A stretch of DNA of 43,340 nucleotides. Source: a virus. The translations under genes and the position numbers were made by a program. Location: positions 1-43,340 of IMG/VR virus record IMGVR_UViG_3300035070_002595. The stretch is one strand, 5' to 3'. Of the stretch, positions 6,301 through 14,849 are shown piece by piece (within the stretch, counting starts at the first letter, position 1; each line of letters opens with the position of its first letter). The notes beneath the pieces are model-generated. The model searched no databases and was not told the DNA's origin. It worked only from the letters and a program-made list of their open reading frames with translations.

Positions 6301-8081
6301 TAAGTCACTCTTTTGAAGGATCGCCCTCGGTCAAAACTCTTCCAAGTTGAAGATGCGGTTTCGCCGTCGATAACGCAAACCAAAACCCACGGCTCCGAAT
6401 CGTCGTATCCCGCGCTGATGTGGAATTGATCGTCCGCAAGTTGCAGTGATACTGCCGAGTCATCCACCGCAGTGAACACCGAGGAAAGCGCCGTCTCTCC
6501 CGACTCTTGCGTCTGCCCCTTGAGGTAGCTTGGACCCGAAGAACCAGACACATACACGAGTCCGAATTCGAAGTAGCAATCATTGGGCGAAAAGCCGTTG
6601 ACGCACCATCTCGCGCTTGTTATTGCCACAGCAGCCTCAGTTGAAAATGACCTGCCGTTGTCATGGGATGTGCGCTTCTTGAAACCCAGGCCAGACCGTT
6701 CGTACAGAAGTTCAATTCTCTGGTCCCTTCCGACCGCCATTCGCGGCTTGGAGCAGTCCGAAGTAGTCGTTAAAGTCGTCTCGTGTTCCCAAGCTGGTGT
6801 CTGATAAGCGTGTGGCGTGAACCTGTAGACAACTTCATCATCACGAATCAAGGCCTCGTGGTATGGCCCCATTCGGTCGTGCGCATTCCAAATCCCACCG
6901 GAGACCGTTCCGCAATCCGGCTTCGTCGGCCAGTCAAGCTGCGCGTACCTTTCATCGAAACACCACGTCGGCGCAGGGCCGTCGCAAATCCAGTCATCGC
7001 CCTCATGAACTCCTGGGCAAATCGGTATCGGCTGCGCATGATCCCAACAGTGGGAAGTCCCAACCATGTTGTTTGCGCTCACATAGTACGGCGCGTAGGT
7101 TGTGACCTCGAGAGTCGTCGATTCAACTTCCGTCCAATCAGGAATCGGAGGCACGTCTTCGTAGTCGTAACATCTCGCCGCCCGCTTTCGGTGCGTGTTG
7201 AAGATCCCTGCGTCTTCCGGACAGTTCGTAAGGCTTGCCGATCTTCCGTAGGCCCTCAGCGTTCTGGTGAAGTGCAGGAACGGCTCAGAGCCGCCTCCGA
7301 ATTCGCAGGTGCAGTTTGTGGTCCCAAGATCGGTGCCGTAGACCGTCACGCCGCCATCGAAGCTCAGATTGTTTCTGTAGACGGTAGGCGGATCGACCGA
7401 GCTGGTTACGTTCAGAACAGCGAGTGCGCAGTTGCAGCCTGAAATCGTCGGAGGCGTCTGCGCGTCAAGGTTGATGAGCGGCTCAGTCCAAACTCCTGCG
7501 GGCTTGTACCTGTACCCTCCCGAAAGACTTCCGGAAACGCTCGTTTCATGAATCGCGGTATCGCATTCTGCCCACGTCGGCACGACGGTCACATTGGCCC
7601 CGCCTGCGACTTCCAAGAATTGCTGGTTCAGCCGTGGGTCGTAGTTCGTTCCACTCTTTGAGGTTGCGCCGTAGCTCCACTGCAGAACCCCGTTCACCCA
7701 CCATTCGAGCGAAGTGACTGCCCATGCCCAGTTCGAACAATCTCCGGTTAGCTCTTGCCCGTTCAGAAGGAGCTTGGATTCGAGATTGATCCACCCGCCG
7801 AAGGTCAGAGCAACCGTTACATCGAGGTGCGGAACCCTTAAAGTGGCATACGAAGTAGCGGCGACGAACCTATCGAACTTCTGGTGCGAAAGCTGAACCA
7901 GAATTCCGTGGTTCCTCGGATCGCTCGCATTGCCAACTCCTGCATCGAAATACTCGTTGCCCCAGCAGGACGTTATCTCCGCCGCGTCGCCCACTCCGAA
8001 CGCTTGGCCTGACTGAACATACGTGGAAGCAAGCAGGACTTTCTCTTCGAAGTCCGTTGCAGGATCGCCCAGGTAGATCAT
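6300..8081 (-). CDS. Large tail protein with Asp-box (BNR) repeats
   Basis: 593 aa. The N-terminal 200 residues include a CSNWAW segment and many Trp and Cys residues. The centre has more than ten cysteines. The C-terminal 150 residues hold two Asp-box-like motifs (SHDNGRSF and SFDRGRSF), the turns found on sialidase-type beta-propellers. No sialidase catalytic Arg triad was identified. Probably a virion glycan-binding or glycan-cleaving protein. Confidence 0.6.
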   Translation of the reverse strand: MIYLGDPATDFEEKVLLASTYVQSGQAFGVGDAAEITSCWGNEYFDAGVGNASDPRNHGILVQLSHQKFDRFVAATSYATLRVPHLDVTVALTFGGWINLESKLLLNGQELTGDCSNWAWAVTSLEWWVNGVLQWSYGATSKSGTNYDPRLNQQFLEVAGGANVTVVPTWAECDTAIHETSVSGSLSGGYRYKPAGVWTEPLINLDAQTPPTISGCNCALAVLNVTSSVDPPTVYRNNLSFDGGVTVYGTDLGTTNCTCEFGGGSEPFLHFTRTLRAYGRSASLTNCPEDAGIFNTHRKRAARCYDYEDVPPIPDWTEVESTTLEVTTYAPYYVSANNMVGTSHCWDHAQPIPICPGVHEGDDWICDGPAPTWCFDERYAQLDWPTKPDCGTVSGGIWNAHDRMGPYHEALIRDDEVVYRFTPHAYQTPAWEHETTLTTTSDCSKPRMAVGRDQRIELLYERSGLGFKKRTSHDNGRSFSTEAAVAITSARWCVNGFSPNDCYFEFGLVYVSGSSGPSYLKGQTQESGETALSSVFTAVDDSAVSLQLADDQFHISAGYDDSEPWVLVCVIDGETASSTWKSFDRGRSFKRVT

Positions 8082-8275
8082 GGTCTCAGTGCGTGTTCAG
8101 GGCATCCGCAGGGCTTTCGCGCTCTCACTTGCCTTGGAAGACTCGCAGCGGCTCTCTTGGCCTCGTAAGCGAGGTCCATTTCGAGCACTTCGATCAGCCT
8201 GTCAGCGAGTTCTCTTGGAGATTCAATCGTGCCTTCGATGACAGCGCCTTTCAGAACGAATCGAAAGGATGTCAT
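8078..8275 (-). CDS. Small tail-module protein, 65 aa
   Basis: Not recognised. A short strand-helix protein ending with a CGCPEH segment. It is coupled to the 593-aa gene by an ATGA overlap and directly follows the 75-aa gene. In this position small proteins often assist baseplate or tip assembly, but nothing in the sequence shows that here. Confidence 0.55.
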   Translation of the reverse strand: MTSFRFVLKGAVIEGTIESPRELADRLIEVLEMDLAYEAKRAAASLPRQVRARKPCGCPEHALRP

Positions 8276-8503
8276 TTACTCTTCGAGCGAGAACGCGGAG
8301 AGTGGATCGTAGCCGAGCATGAACTTGAACGTTCCATTGGTTCTCTGAAGCGAATCCGCAACAACGACTGGAAGCCGGATGATGTCCACCTGAGAAAGCG
8401 AACCCTTGACGGTTGCGGACGATTTCGGAACAAGCCCCATCTTGCCCATGAGACGCGCAGTTGCGTCCCCGTTTGCCTTTCTAAGCTGTGTTACTGAGCG
8501 CAT
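8276..8503 (-). CDS. Small tail-module protein, 75 aa
   Basis: Not recognised. The N-terminal 20 residues are basic, followed by a short beta-rich domain. It lies 3 nt after the 950-aa gene and is contiguous with the 65-aa gene. Assigned to the tail tip by location only. Confidence 0.55.
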   Translation of the reverse strand: MRSVTQLRKANGDATARLMGKMGLVPKSSATVKGSLSQVDIIRLPVVVADSLQRTNGTFKFMLGYDPLSAFSLEE

Positions 8504-8506
8504 CGG

Positions 8507-11359
8507 TTACCACATCACTGGACGCCCGTTCGAGAGCGTGTAATTGTCTCCAAGCTGCGTGTAGTCCTGAAGATATGGCGGCGAGAACACCTCATAAATG
8601 GCGTGCTGAAACCTGTCTCCGCCCTTCACGCCAGAGTAGTCAATCGAAACATCGTTGACGACAAACGGCTGGCCTTTGACGAGCACCATGTCCCCAAACT
8701 GAAGCGGCCTCGGATTGACCTGCAAGGTGTCTTCAGAATCCGTCACTCCGATGAGAGGAGCCTCGAACCATGCCCACTTCTGAGCGTGACAAGCAATGTC
8801 ATAAATTCTTCGTGCCGCGAAGTTGACCGCCGCCTGAGTGCAAAGCCCAGGATCGGAATAGTAGTAAGGCCAAATATCGCCCAGGTAGTCCGGGTGCGTT
8901 GGGTCTGGAGCCGGAGGGCAATTCGCGTTCCCTTGATCCTCCCTAAAATATGCCGACTTCCAATTCACCGCACATTGCTGAAGCTGGTAGGTCTCAATCC
9001 CTGCCGCGCCTGCGGATTTGATAGGACCTCCAACAGCCGCCGAGCCTCCAGAGAACGAACCGACGCCCGTAACGTAAACGATATTGCATTCCGGTGGAAC
9101 GACATCATCGTCATAGCATCCGTGACGAATGAACGTCTGCTTGATCGTCTGCGACGTGAACGGCGAAGATCCAGCATAGTCAGGATACGCCGCAGGATCT
9201 GTCGAAGGAACTCTTCCCGTTACGGTTGGATCTGGCTTTTCCAGAAAGTTCGCGAGGAAGTTGTAGTCCTGGCCTGTTAATTGTTGCCGTGGCGGAATCT
9301 TGAGTCTCCAGCACCCTCTGCAAGTCGAAGCAGCCGGAGGGCTTGTGTTGTCCGCGTTGGAATCGAACACAATCCATCCGCCGAGGAGGTCTCTTGCCCA
9401 TGCAACAATCACAGGGCCGATCGGCGTGTACGCTTCCAGATAGAGCTGCTGGCCTGGTTGCGCCAGGAGTCTCAGCGGCATATCCGGTATGTCGATTTGC
9501 ACCGGATCATAGCCCGCAAAGATGAATAGAGCGCGGATGGCGTCTGTGACTTTGTAAGGTTGAAGTGCGCCATTGATCCTTGGCGATTCAGGGTCGAAGT
9601 TGAAATCCCAACTCCTGGGCATCTGCATCTTTTCGAGGCGCTGCCACTCACCCATTGCGCGGATGCTGTACCTGCCCCAATCACTTGAGGGATAGGCACT
9701 TGCAACCTTGGGAGACGACGTATTAGCAAACCCCAGCTTCCTGGTCGTTCCGTGCCGCTTTCTCCGCGCTCTTGCGACGTAGCCCTGAAAGAGCACCATG
9801 CGCTTTGCGGCGTCGTTCGGGTCGTACTGGGTGTCAACCTTAATGGGCATCTTTGAGCGGATGCGCAGAATATCGTCGAGCTCGCCCTTCAGGTCAACGC
9901 ACTCGATTCTCGCCGTTGAGTGGCTTGGATCGGAAGTAGCACCCGTTATGCTGACCGATTCGACATTGGGAAGCGTGGTTGTAGACGGCGCGAGGTCTTT
10001 CGCCTTGTCGCCGCGAATGATGTGCTGCCTTATCAGCGTCGGACTGAAAGCGCCGTCAACGTCCGAAGAGAACGTGAATATCGGATAGACGTATCTCCCG
10101 TTCTGAACCGGCTCGAAGTAGCGGTATCCGCCGTCCTCGAAATCTACCTGCGCGCCAGATGGAGTGAGCGCCGCATCCGTTTCGCCGTCATACAGAAGCA
10201 CTGTCACGGAGGTCCCGGTAGGAAGCTGCCCGAACCATGTGAGCGAAATGGGCTCAACGGAGCTTCCACCCTGAGAATTGTACGGAAGGACAACCGTATC
10301 GCCTCGCAGGGTTCCTGTCGGGAGATACCGGGCCTTGCGAAGCTGAAAACTGGCCCTTACGTCCCTTCGAATGTCAAGCCGAATAGGTGCAAGCGTCGTA
10401 GACGGCTGCTGGCCTTTCGTGATCGGAACGTGATAGACCTTCTGCCAAGTATCCCTTGGCTTGAGGCTCGATTCTGCGACGGCTGCGAGCGTTGAAACAA
10501 CTCCTTGGCTCCAGTCCGTTTCGAAGACGATCTTCGTACCGTGCCAGCGGCTGTCTGAGCCAAGATAGGCATCCGAGTAGACCGAAAGGCTGAAGGCGCA
10601 AATAGAGCCCTTCATTGGCACGCGGTACTGGAACTGGTCACGCTTTACCCACGAACCGGTTACCAGCCTTTCGAATAGAGCTGCAACCCCGTCGCCTCTT
10701 TGCTTGAGCGCGTACTGGCCAGTCCCGACTCCCAGCGCGTCATTTCCGGCAGGGCCGCAGAAGTAAAGGGTATCGATGTCCCCGTAAGTGGCTACTGACG
10801 GCTGGCTATAGCTGAATCCAAGGCTGATCCGCTCCCAAGGCGCATGGTTGGTGCTTGAGACCGCCACGCGGTCCATAGCGATGGTGTCACCCACCGTATC
10901 CGGCTGATCGAAGCTCGTTTGATCGGCTCCGAGGCGGTAGGTAAGGTTTGCACCCCAGTTGTCACCCGCCGTGACATTCTTCTGAATGTGCGGGTCTCCC
11001 GTAGAACTTGAACCGCCCTGAGATACACCCGTAAGATCGGAGTTCCACCGCTGGCGGTTGGACTCAGTGAATTTGCTTGGGACGGTGAGATTGCCGCTTG
11101 CAACAGTCAGAATCCCCGTTTGGCCCGCCGTGGTCTCATGCTTGCCGCCAAGCGCGTCCTCATAGCTGAGGAGCTTCCATCCTATGCCTGGGATGAAGCG
11201 AACGCTGTTTTGGGACTCCTGCCCCGAACGGCAGATATGGTCCATCGTCTTGACGACCCATAATCCCCGTTCGCCCATCATCCACGTCGGACGGTCAAGG
11301 GTAACCCTTGTCCTACGGTTCCGGGTAGTGGCTCCTGTTGGTCCTGCGAACGCTGGCAT
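8507..11359 (-). CDS. Large tail tip / baseplate hub protein
   Basis: 950 aa, the largest gene in the window, in the position where siphophages place the tail-tip or central fibre protein after the tape measure. Mostly beta-rich; the C-terminal 100 residues (around PLQFGDMVLVKG) resemble an OB-like strand cluster common in hub proteins. No peptidase or lysozyme motif seen. No Shine-Dalgarno precedes the ATG at 11359; an in-frame start at ATG-ATG (residues 27-28) is possible. The gene is separated from the tape measure by the opposing gene at 11419. Confidence 0.65.
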   Translation of the reverse strand: MPAFAGPTGATTRNRRTRVTLDRPTWMMGERGLWVVKTMDHICRSGQESQNSVRFIPGIGWKLLSYEDALGGKHETTAGQTGILTVASGNLTVPSKFTESNRQRWNSDLTGVSQGGSSSTGDPHIQKNVTAGDNWGANLTYRLGADQTSFDQPDTVGDTIAMDRVAVSSTNHAPWERISLGFSYSQPSVATYGDIDTLYFCGPAGNDALGVGTGQYALKQRGDGVAALFERLVTGSWVKRDQFQYRVPMKGSICAFSLSVYSDAYLGSDSRWHGTKIVFETDWSQGVVSTLAAVAESSLKPRDTWQKVYHVPITKGQQPSTTLAPIRLDIRRDVRASFQLRKARYLPTGTLRGDTVVLPYNSQGGSSVEPISLTWFGQLPTGTSVTVLLYDGETDAALTPSGAQVDFEDGGYRYFEPVQNGRYVYPIFTFSSDVDGAFSPTLIRQHIIRGDKAKDLAPSTTTLPNVESVSITGATSDPSHSTARIECVDLKGELDDILRIRSKMPIKVDTQYDPNDAAKRMVLFQGYVARARRKRHGTTRKLGFANTSSPKVASAYPSSDWGRYSIRAMGEWQRLEKMQMPRSWDFNFDPESPRINGALQPYKVTDAIRALFIFAGYDPVQIDIPDMPLRLLAQPGQQLYLEAYTPIGPVIVAWARDLLGGWIVFDSNADNTSPPAASTCRGCWRLKIPPRQQLTGQDYNFLANFLEKPDPTVTGRVPSTDPAAYPDYAGSSPFTSQTIKQTFIRHGCYDDDVVPPECNIVYVTGVGSFSGGSAAVGGPIKSAGAAGIETYQLQQCAVNWKSAYFREDQGNANCPPAPDPTHPDYLGDIWPYYYSDPGLCTQAAVNFAARRIYDIACHAQKWAWFEAPLIGVTDSEDTLQVNPRPLQFGDMVLVKGQPFVVNDVSIDYSGVKGGDRFQHAIYEVFSPPYLQDYTQLGDNYTLSNGRPVMW

Positions 11360-11381
11360 TGGCTTGGTTTGAACCTAAAAC

Positions 11382-11410
11382 TTGGAGAATCCGAAAAGGT
11401 GTGTTAGAAT
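11382..11410 (+). promoter_or_regulatory. Promoter for the inverted gene at 11419
   Basis: TTGGAG (11382-11387) and TAGAAT (11405-11410) are separated by exactly 17 bp, an ideal sigma-70-type spacing. The predicted transcription start falls within about 2 nt of the ATG at 11419, so the mRNA would be leaderless or nearly so. Confidence 0.55.
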
Positions 11411-11418
11411 AAGGGGCG

Positions 11419-11622
11419 ATGCAGACCATTGACCAAAGCCAAATCGTGCGTGAGGTATGGACTTGCCCGAGCTGTCGTTCTCGGACGAACCTGCTCAAGT
11501 GCCCGCACTGCGATTGCAGCTACAACGAAAGCCTGAAGAATGACGCCTGGTGGAAAGCCGTGGCGTGGTTCGCCTTTTTCGTTGTCGCAGCGTTCCTGCT
11601 TGTAGGCGTCCTGTTCCGCTAA
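11419..11622 (+). CDS. Zinc-ribbon membrane protein inserted against the tail operon (moron-like)
   Basis: 67 aa. C15-x2-C18 and C27-x2-C30 form a zinc ribbon with SRTN and PHCDCSY flanks. Residues about 45-65 are one transmembrane helix ending in FR, so the ribbon should be cytoplasmic and membrane-anchored. It is the only plus-strand gene within the virion block, has its own promoter, and its stop overlaps the tape-measure stop tail to tail by 4 bp. Autonomous inverted genes like this are called morons and often serve a lysogen or block superinfection. Function here is unknown. Confidence 0.7.
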   Translation: MQTIDQSQIVREVWTCPSCRSRTNLLKCPHCDCSYNESLKNDAWWKAVAWFAFFVVAAFLLVGVLFR

Positions 11623-12965
11623 ATAGAAAACGCGCCGAGCTTCGCAGCTTGCCCGGTAATGGCGTCTTCCATTTGCATGAACTTCCACTGACCCGGAATG
11701 GCTCCGCGTGACCTTCCACCGCCTCCGATCTGCTCAGCGCCTTCCTTGAGAGTGCGCCCTGCGTCAGCGAGCTTTTCAGCAGCGTCCTCGAGCTTCTTGG
11801 CAGGTGAGGAGCCGCGCCCACCACTTCCATTAGAACCGTTTGCGACATCGCCAAGACGCATAGGGTTCCACCCCATCTCGCGCATCATGTCGTCGAGCGC
11901 ACCGCCGAGAAACGGGCCATAGAATGTCTGCATCATGGTTGGGTTCCATGCCTGCATTCCATTTTGGAGCAGCCTTGCCGTTGGCCTGCCGATATTATTC
12001 GAAAACGACTGACTGTTGGCCTCTACGTCTGCCGTGATGTTAGCGTTGACGCGCCGTTCCATTGCGGACACCGGAGCCATTCCGCGCTTGATTCGCTCGT
12101 ACGATCCACGCGATATGTCGCGCATCCACATCATGTCCGAGAGGCCCGCTTCTCTGGCTGCACGAATTGCTAAATCTTCGTTGGGCTCAGCCCTGAGAAT
12201 ATCCATTGCGCGGAGCATATTGGACGTCTTGTCGCCCTGCAACCATCCACGGTCTATGAGGCCCTTAGAGCGGAAGTATCCGGCCCCTGGGCCTCCAGAG
12301 CGCAGGAAATCGCCAAACTGCACAGACCTGCCAGCGAAGTCGGTTCCAGACATACCGGCAAGACCAGCTATTCCACGCGCTGAAGCTGTTACGTCGGCAT
12401 TCCCGCCTCCGAGGTAGTGGGCGCCAGCAGAGTCGCGCACGAAAGCAGAATATGCCCTTGCCGCAACGGTCATGCCAGCGATAGCCGTAGCCGCCGCCGC
12501 AAATGGACCTGCCATAGCGGAAATCGAAGCCCCTGCCGCCTCGCCAAAGAGCGCAGAAGCGTTTCCAGGGCTGAACATCTTGTTCATGAGCGGCATCATG
12601 GAAAACCCGTCGCTGCCGATTCCCATGCGGGAGGTCATGAAGAGGTTGGAAAGCGCGTCCGTTCGAGAAATGGGCTTGCCGAACTTGTCGGCCCTTCCTG
12701 CCGCCATTTCAGCTTTTCTCAGCGCCAAGGTGACGTCTCTGGCCTCTGGCGAAGCATCCCCAGGAGTGATCGCCGCAAACTTTGCCTGAGCAGACGCGAG
12801 ACGCGAATACGGCCCGCTGATAGACGACTTGGATGCAAGTAGGCTCGCACTTCCTCCGAGTTCGTTAATCGCCCCTGCGAGCCTTTCAACTTTCGACAGA
12901 GACGCATCAAGCCCACGGTCGAACTTGTCGAGATTCGGAGAGTTCAGTTCGATGTCGTATGCCAT
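11619..12965 (-). CDS. Tape measure protein
   Basis: 448 aa, following the frameshifted chaperone genes, which is the invariant place of the tape measure. The N-terminal 100 residues are helical. An Ala/Gly-rich hydrophobic segment lies near residues 145-175, and the C-terminal 90 residues are again a charged helix. It is short for a siphovirus; at about 1.5 Angstrom per residue, established for this family, the tail would be near 65-70 nm. The start overlaps the GT stop (TGATG). Confidence 0.75.
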   Translation of the reverse strand: MAYDIELNSPNLDKFDRGLDASLSKVERLAGAINELGGSASLLASKSSISGPYSRLASAQAKFAAITPGDASPEARDVTLALRKAEMAAGRADKFGKPISRTDALSNLFMTSRMGIGSDGFSMMPLMNKMFSPGNASALFGEAAGASISAMAGPFAAAATAIAGMTVAARAYSAFVRDSAGAHYLGGGNADVTASARGIAGLAGMSGTDFAGRSVQFGDFLRSGGPGAGYFRSKGLIDRGWLQGDKTSNMLRAMDILRAEPNEDLAIRAAREAGLSDMMWMRDISRGSYERIKRGMAPVSAMERRVNANITADVEANSQSFSNNIGRPTARLLQNGMQAWNPTMMQTFYGPFLGGALDDMMREMGWNPMRLGDVANGSNGSGGRGSSPAKKLEDAAEKLADAGRTLKEGAEQIGGGGRSRGAIPGQWKFMQMEDAITGQAAKLGAFSI

Positions 12966-13686
12966 CAGACAATCAGATCCTTGTAGCTTCCTTGCATCGT
13001 GTCAAAGTCCCCTTCGTCCCCATAATCATCTTCATCCACGGGAGTGATCTCTTCTCTGAAATTGGCAATATCCATGAGATAGGAAACGTCAAGCCCTGGC
13101 GGTTTTTGGGGGATATTCGCCTCGAACTTTTCGCAGAGATTCCTGAGACATTCCGACTGGAACCTTAACTCCCCGTAGAGGGCTCTGGTCACAGCCGGAT
13201 GCTCTTGGCCTACCGCTAAGCACTCTCCAACGATATGCCCGTACCTTCCAGTAAGTCCGTTTTTTTTTCTGCCTTCGCGTACTCTGCCGAAAGCGTCCTT
13301 GCCGCCACCTGAAGCTCTGCCCAGGCGTTCGGCATCGCAAGCGCGAACCTGCAAAGCCAAATGGCGTCATACGGCTCATCGGAGACCTGCATGGCAGCGA
13401 TCATCGATGCTTCCTTCAATGCCCGGTAGGTGAGCACTACGGGAACTCCGCCGATCGGCTCTATCGGGCACGGGTCTTTCTGGTAGAGCCCGCGCTCATC
13501 AACCCACCCGCCAGTTATGTAGCGAATGGCGAGCGAGTCGGCCTGTTCCATTGCAGCCTGTTCCTCCAGCCAGTCGAGCGGCCTCAGTTCTATCTGAAGC
13601 GTTTGTCCTGGCTGGCTCTTATCTGTGAACGTGAACTTGTCGCCCCGCTTAATTGGAGGGCTTAGAGATTCAATGTCAAGCCGCAT
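12965..13686 (-). CDS. Tail assembly chaperone fusion (gpGT-like) by -1 frameshift
   Basis: The second frame (stop at 12965) has no credible start of its own, and its reading joins the first at a run of nine A (13260-13268). A -1 slip on A AAA AAA would replace the last 14 residues of the 156-aa protein after residue 142 and append 98 residues, giving about 240 aa. This reproduces the lambda G/GT design between the tail tube and tape measure genes. The T extension is acidic at its end (Asp/Glu run), as expected for tape-measure binding. Confidence 0.8.
13216..13686 (-). CDS. Tail assembly chaperone (gpG-like), unshifted product
   Basis: 156 aa, directly after the tail tube gene. Mostly helical with a CRFALAMPNAW stretch typical of the tape-measure chaperone class. 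The last 14 codons lie beyond the A9 slip site. In lambda-type systems the short form exceeds the fused form and coats the tape measure during tail assembly; the same is expected here. Confidence 0.75.
   Translation of the reverse strand: MRLDIESLSPPIKRGDKFTFTDKSQPGQTLQIELRPLDWLEEQAAMEQADSLAIRYITGGWVDERGLYQKDPCPIEPIGGVPVVLTYRALKEASMIAAMQVSDEPYDAIWLCRFALAMPNAWAELQVAARTLSAEYAKAEKKTDLLEGTGISLESA
13260..13268 (-). other. A9 programmed frameshift site
   Basis: Nine consecutive A on the coding strand within GAA AAA AAA ACG of the zero frame. Sliding back one base gives AAA AAC GGA in the second frame. A homopolymer allows slippage by ribosomes and also by polymerase, so transcriptional slippage could contribute. 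Confidence 0.75.
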
Positions 13687-13693
13687 AAAGCTC

Positions 13694-14203
13694 CTATGGA
13701 GTGAATGTCACGGTAGCCGTGGAATCAACCATCGTGAACGGTCTCATCGAAAGGCCAACAGAGTTCTTTCCAAAGCCCTGCACACCGTCCGAGAAGTCTC
13801 CGCGCTTGAAGTAGCAGTCCCACGTCTGCCCGCCCCTCGTGAAGCTCACAAGGAAATACTCGTAGTTCGCCGCAAGGTATGGAAGTATTGGAGCGTAGCC
13901 CGCACTGCCAGTCGTCTTGATGTGAAGAATCTCGATCAGTTGGAGGTCGAAATCATCGTACATGATCTCGTAGTTCGCAACCGTCTGATCGATAGGCATA
14001 ATCAGGTCTTGCGCGGGCCGTGACCCGAACCTTACACCGTCAATATAACCACTGAGAGACTTTGCCGCAGTTGCAGATTGCGCACTCCGGCCCAGCACGG
14101 TGCCGAGCGTCGTTATCGTCAGAGTTCCATTGGCATCACGGACAAGCGGAGTAACGGTAATCGCCGTTAAGTGCCTGCCGAGTACCCAGCGTGGGACTAC
14201 CAT
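13694..14203 (-). CDS. Major tail tube protein
   Basis: 169 aa, a beta-rich protein immediately before the chaperones and after the connector genes, the standard place of the tail tube subunit in HK97/lambda-like phages. It starts with VVPRWVLGRHLTA and ends in repeated short strands. Assignment rests on gene order, length (150-200 aa is typical) and composition. Confidence 0.7.
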   Translation of the reverse strand: MVVPRWVLGRHLTAITVTPLVRDANGTLTITTLGTVLGRSAQSATAAKSLSGYIDGVRFGSRPAQDLIMPIDQTVANYEIMYDDFDLQLIEILHIKTTGSAGYAPILPYLAANYEYFLVSFTRGGQTWDCYFKRGDFSDGVQGFGKNSVGLSMRPFTMVDSTATVTFTP

Positions 14204-14332
14204 TTAGCTTTCCTCCTTGCCTTTCGAGGGCTTCTTTTCGGGGTCCGGCTGAGCAGTCTCTGCGCTTGGCGTAGCGACGCCAGCGGCCCCTGAGAATCCG
14301 CCGTGACTGACGGGTGCTTCTTGATCTGGCAT
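14204..14332 (-). CDS. Small protein, 42 aa, before the tail tube gene
   Basis: The frame starts at the ATG at 14332, about 10 nt after TAGGAG, and its TAA directly abuts the tail tube start. The product is Pro-, Gly- and Lys-rich and likely disordered. Short disordered proteins here may be tail cofactors, but nothing specific is recognised. Confidence 0.6.
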   Translation of the reverse strand: MPDQEAPVSHGGFSGAAGVATPSAETAQPDPEKKPSKGKEES

Positions 14333-14345
14333 CGCTGATAATCTC

Positions 14346-14849
14346 CTATTTGGTCATGAGAGCATCCATCGCCTTTGCGATATTCGCTTCTCTGATTGGT
14401 TGCAGGTAGTTGAGGACCAAATCCTCTAAAGGACGAGCTTTCATCCACCGCGTTCCTTTTTCAAGGGCAGCAGCGTATGGAGCGGTATTGCGGAAGGCTG
14501 CATTGGAGAGCCCCCAAACTGTTTCCCGTGCTGGCGTGAGGAGCCAGCTGCGATAGAATAATCCGGTTTGCTTATTGATCGTATCGAGCGGTAGTAGCGA
14601 TGTGGGCCTACGCTTACTGAATACGCCCGGGTAGATCATGTGCCCAGTCGAAAACAAGCCCTTGCCTTGTGACGCCGGAAAGCCTGACGACTTAGCGAGC
14701 GCCCGCTGCATCTTTGTCGAGAACGGCCCCGAGCTCTGGCGCTTCAGGAATGCAAGCCCCTCTCTGGCGCTCTCGTTTTCCGCCCGCATCACTGCCTTCT
14801 CGACAGCTTTCAGAATCGCTTGACGCGCTTTGCCTTTGTCGAATGCCAT
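14346..14849 (-). CDS. Tail completion protein, HK97 gp10-like
   Basis: 167 aa. The C-terminal segment NTAPYAAALEKGTRWMKARP carries the Tyr-Ala...Glu-x-Gly-Thr...Ala-Arg-Pro signature of the HK97-gp10/tail-completion family. The N-terminal 40 residues are a basic helix. It is expected to join the tail tube to the neck. Its first 158 nt overlap the C-terminal codons of the glycosyltransferase gene in another frame, which is unusual; see that entry. Confidence 0.7.
   Translation of the reverse strand: MAFDKGKARQAILKAVEKAVMRAENESAREGLAFLKRQSSGPFSTKMQRALAKSSGFPASQGKGLFSTGHMIYPGVFSKRRPTSLLPLDTINKQTGLFYRSWLLTPARETVWGLSNAAFRNTAPYAAALEKGTRWMKARPLEDLVLNYLQPIREANIAKAMDALMTK

Noticed and set aside
6783-7442. 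Open frame of 219 codons on the plus strand
   Set aside because: Antisense to the 593-aa tail gene, Arg-rich random-looking product, no start signal.
8603-9280. Open frame of 225 codons on the plus strand
   Set aside because: Antisense to the 950-aa tail tip gene, extremely Arg-rich, no start signal.
12965-13360. Independent 131-aa gene starting at 13360
   Set aside because: Its first 33 residues overlap the gpG-like gene out of frame and look random. The remainder is better explained as the -1 frameshift extension.
14197-14448. Minus-strand frame of 83 codons across the 42-aa gene
   Set aside because: The 42-aa frame has a Shine-Dalgarno and exact junctions with both neighbours; the longer frame overlaps the gp10-like and tail tube genes out of frame.
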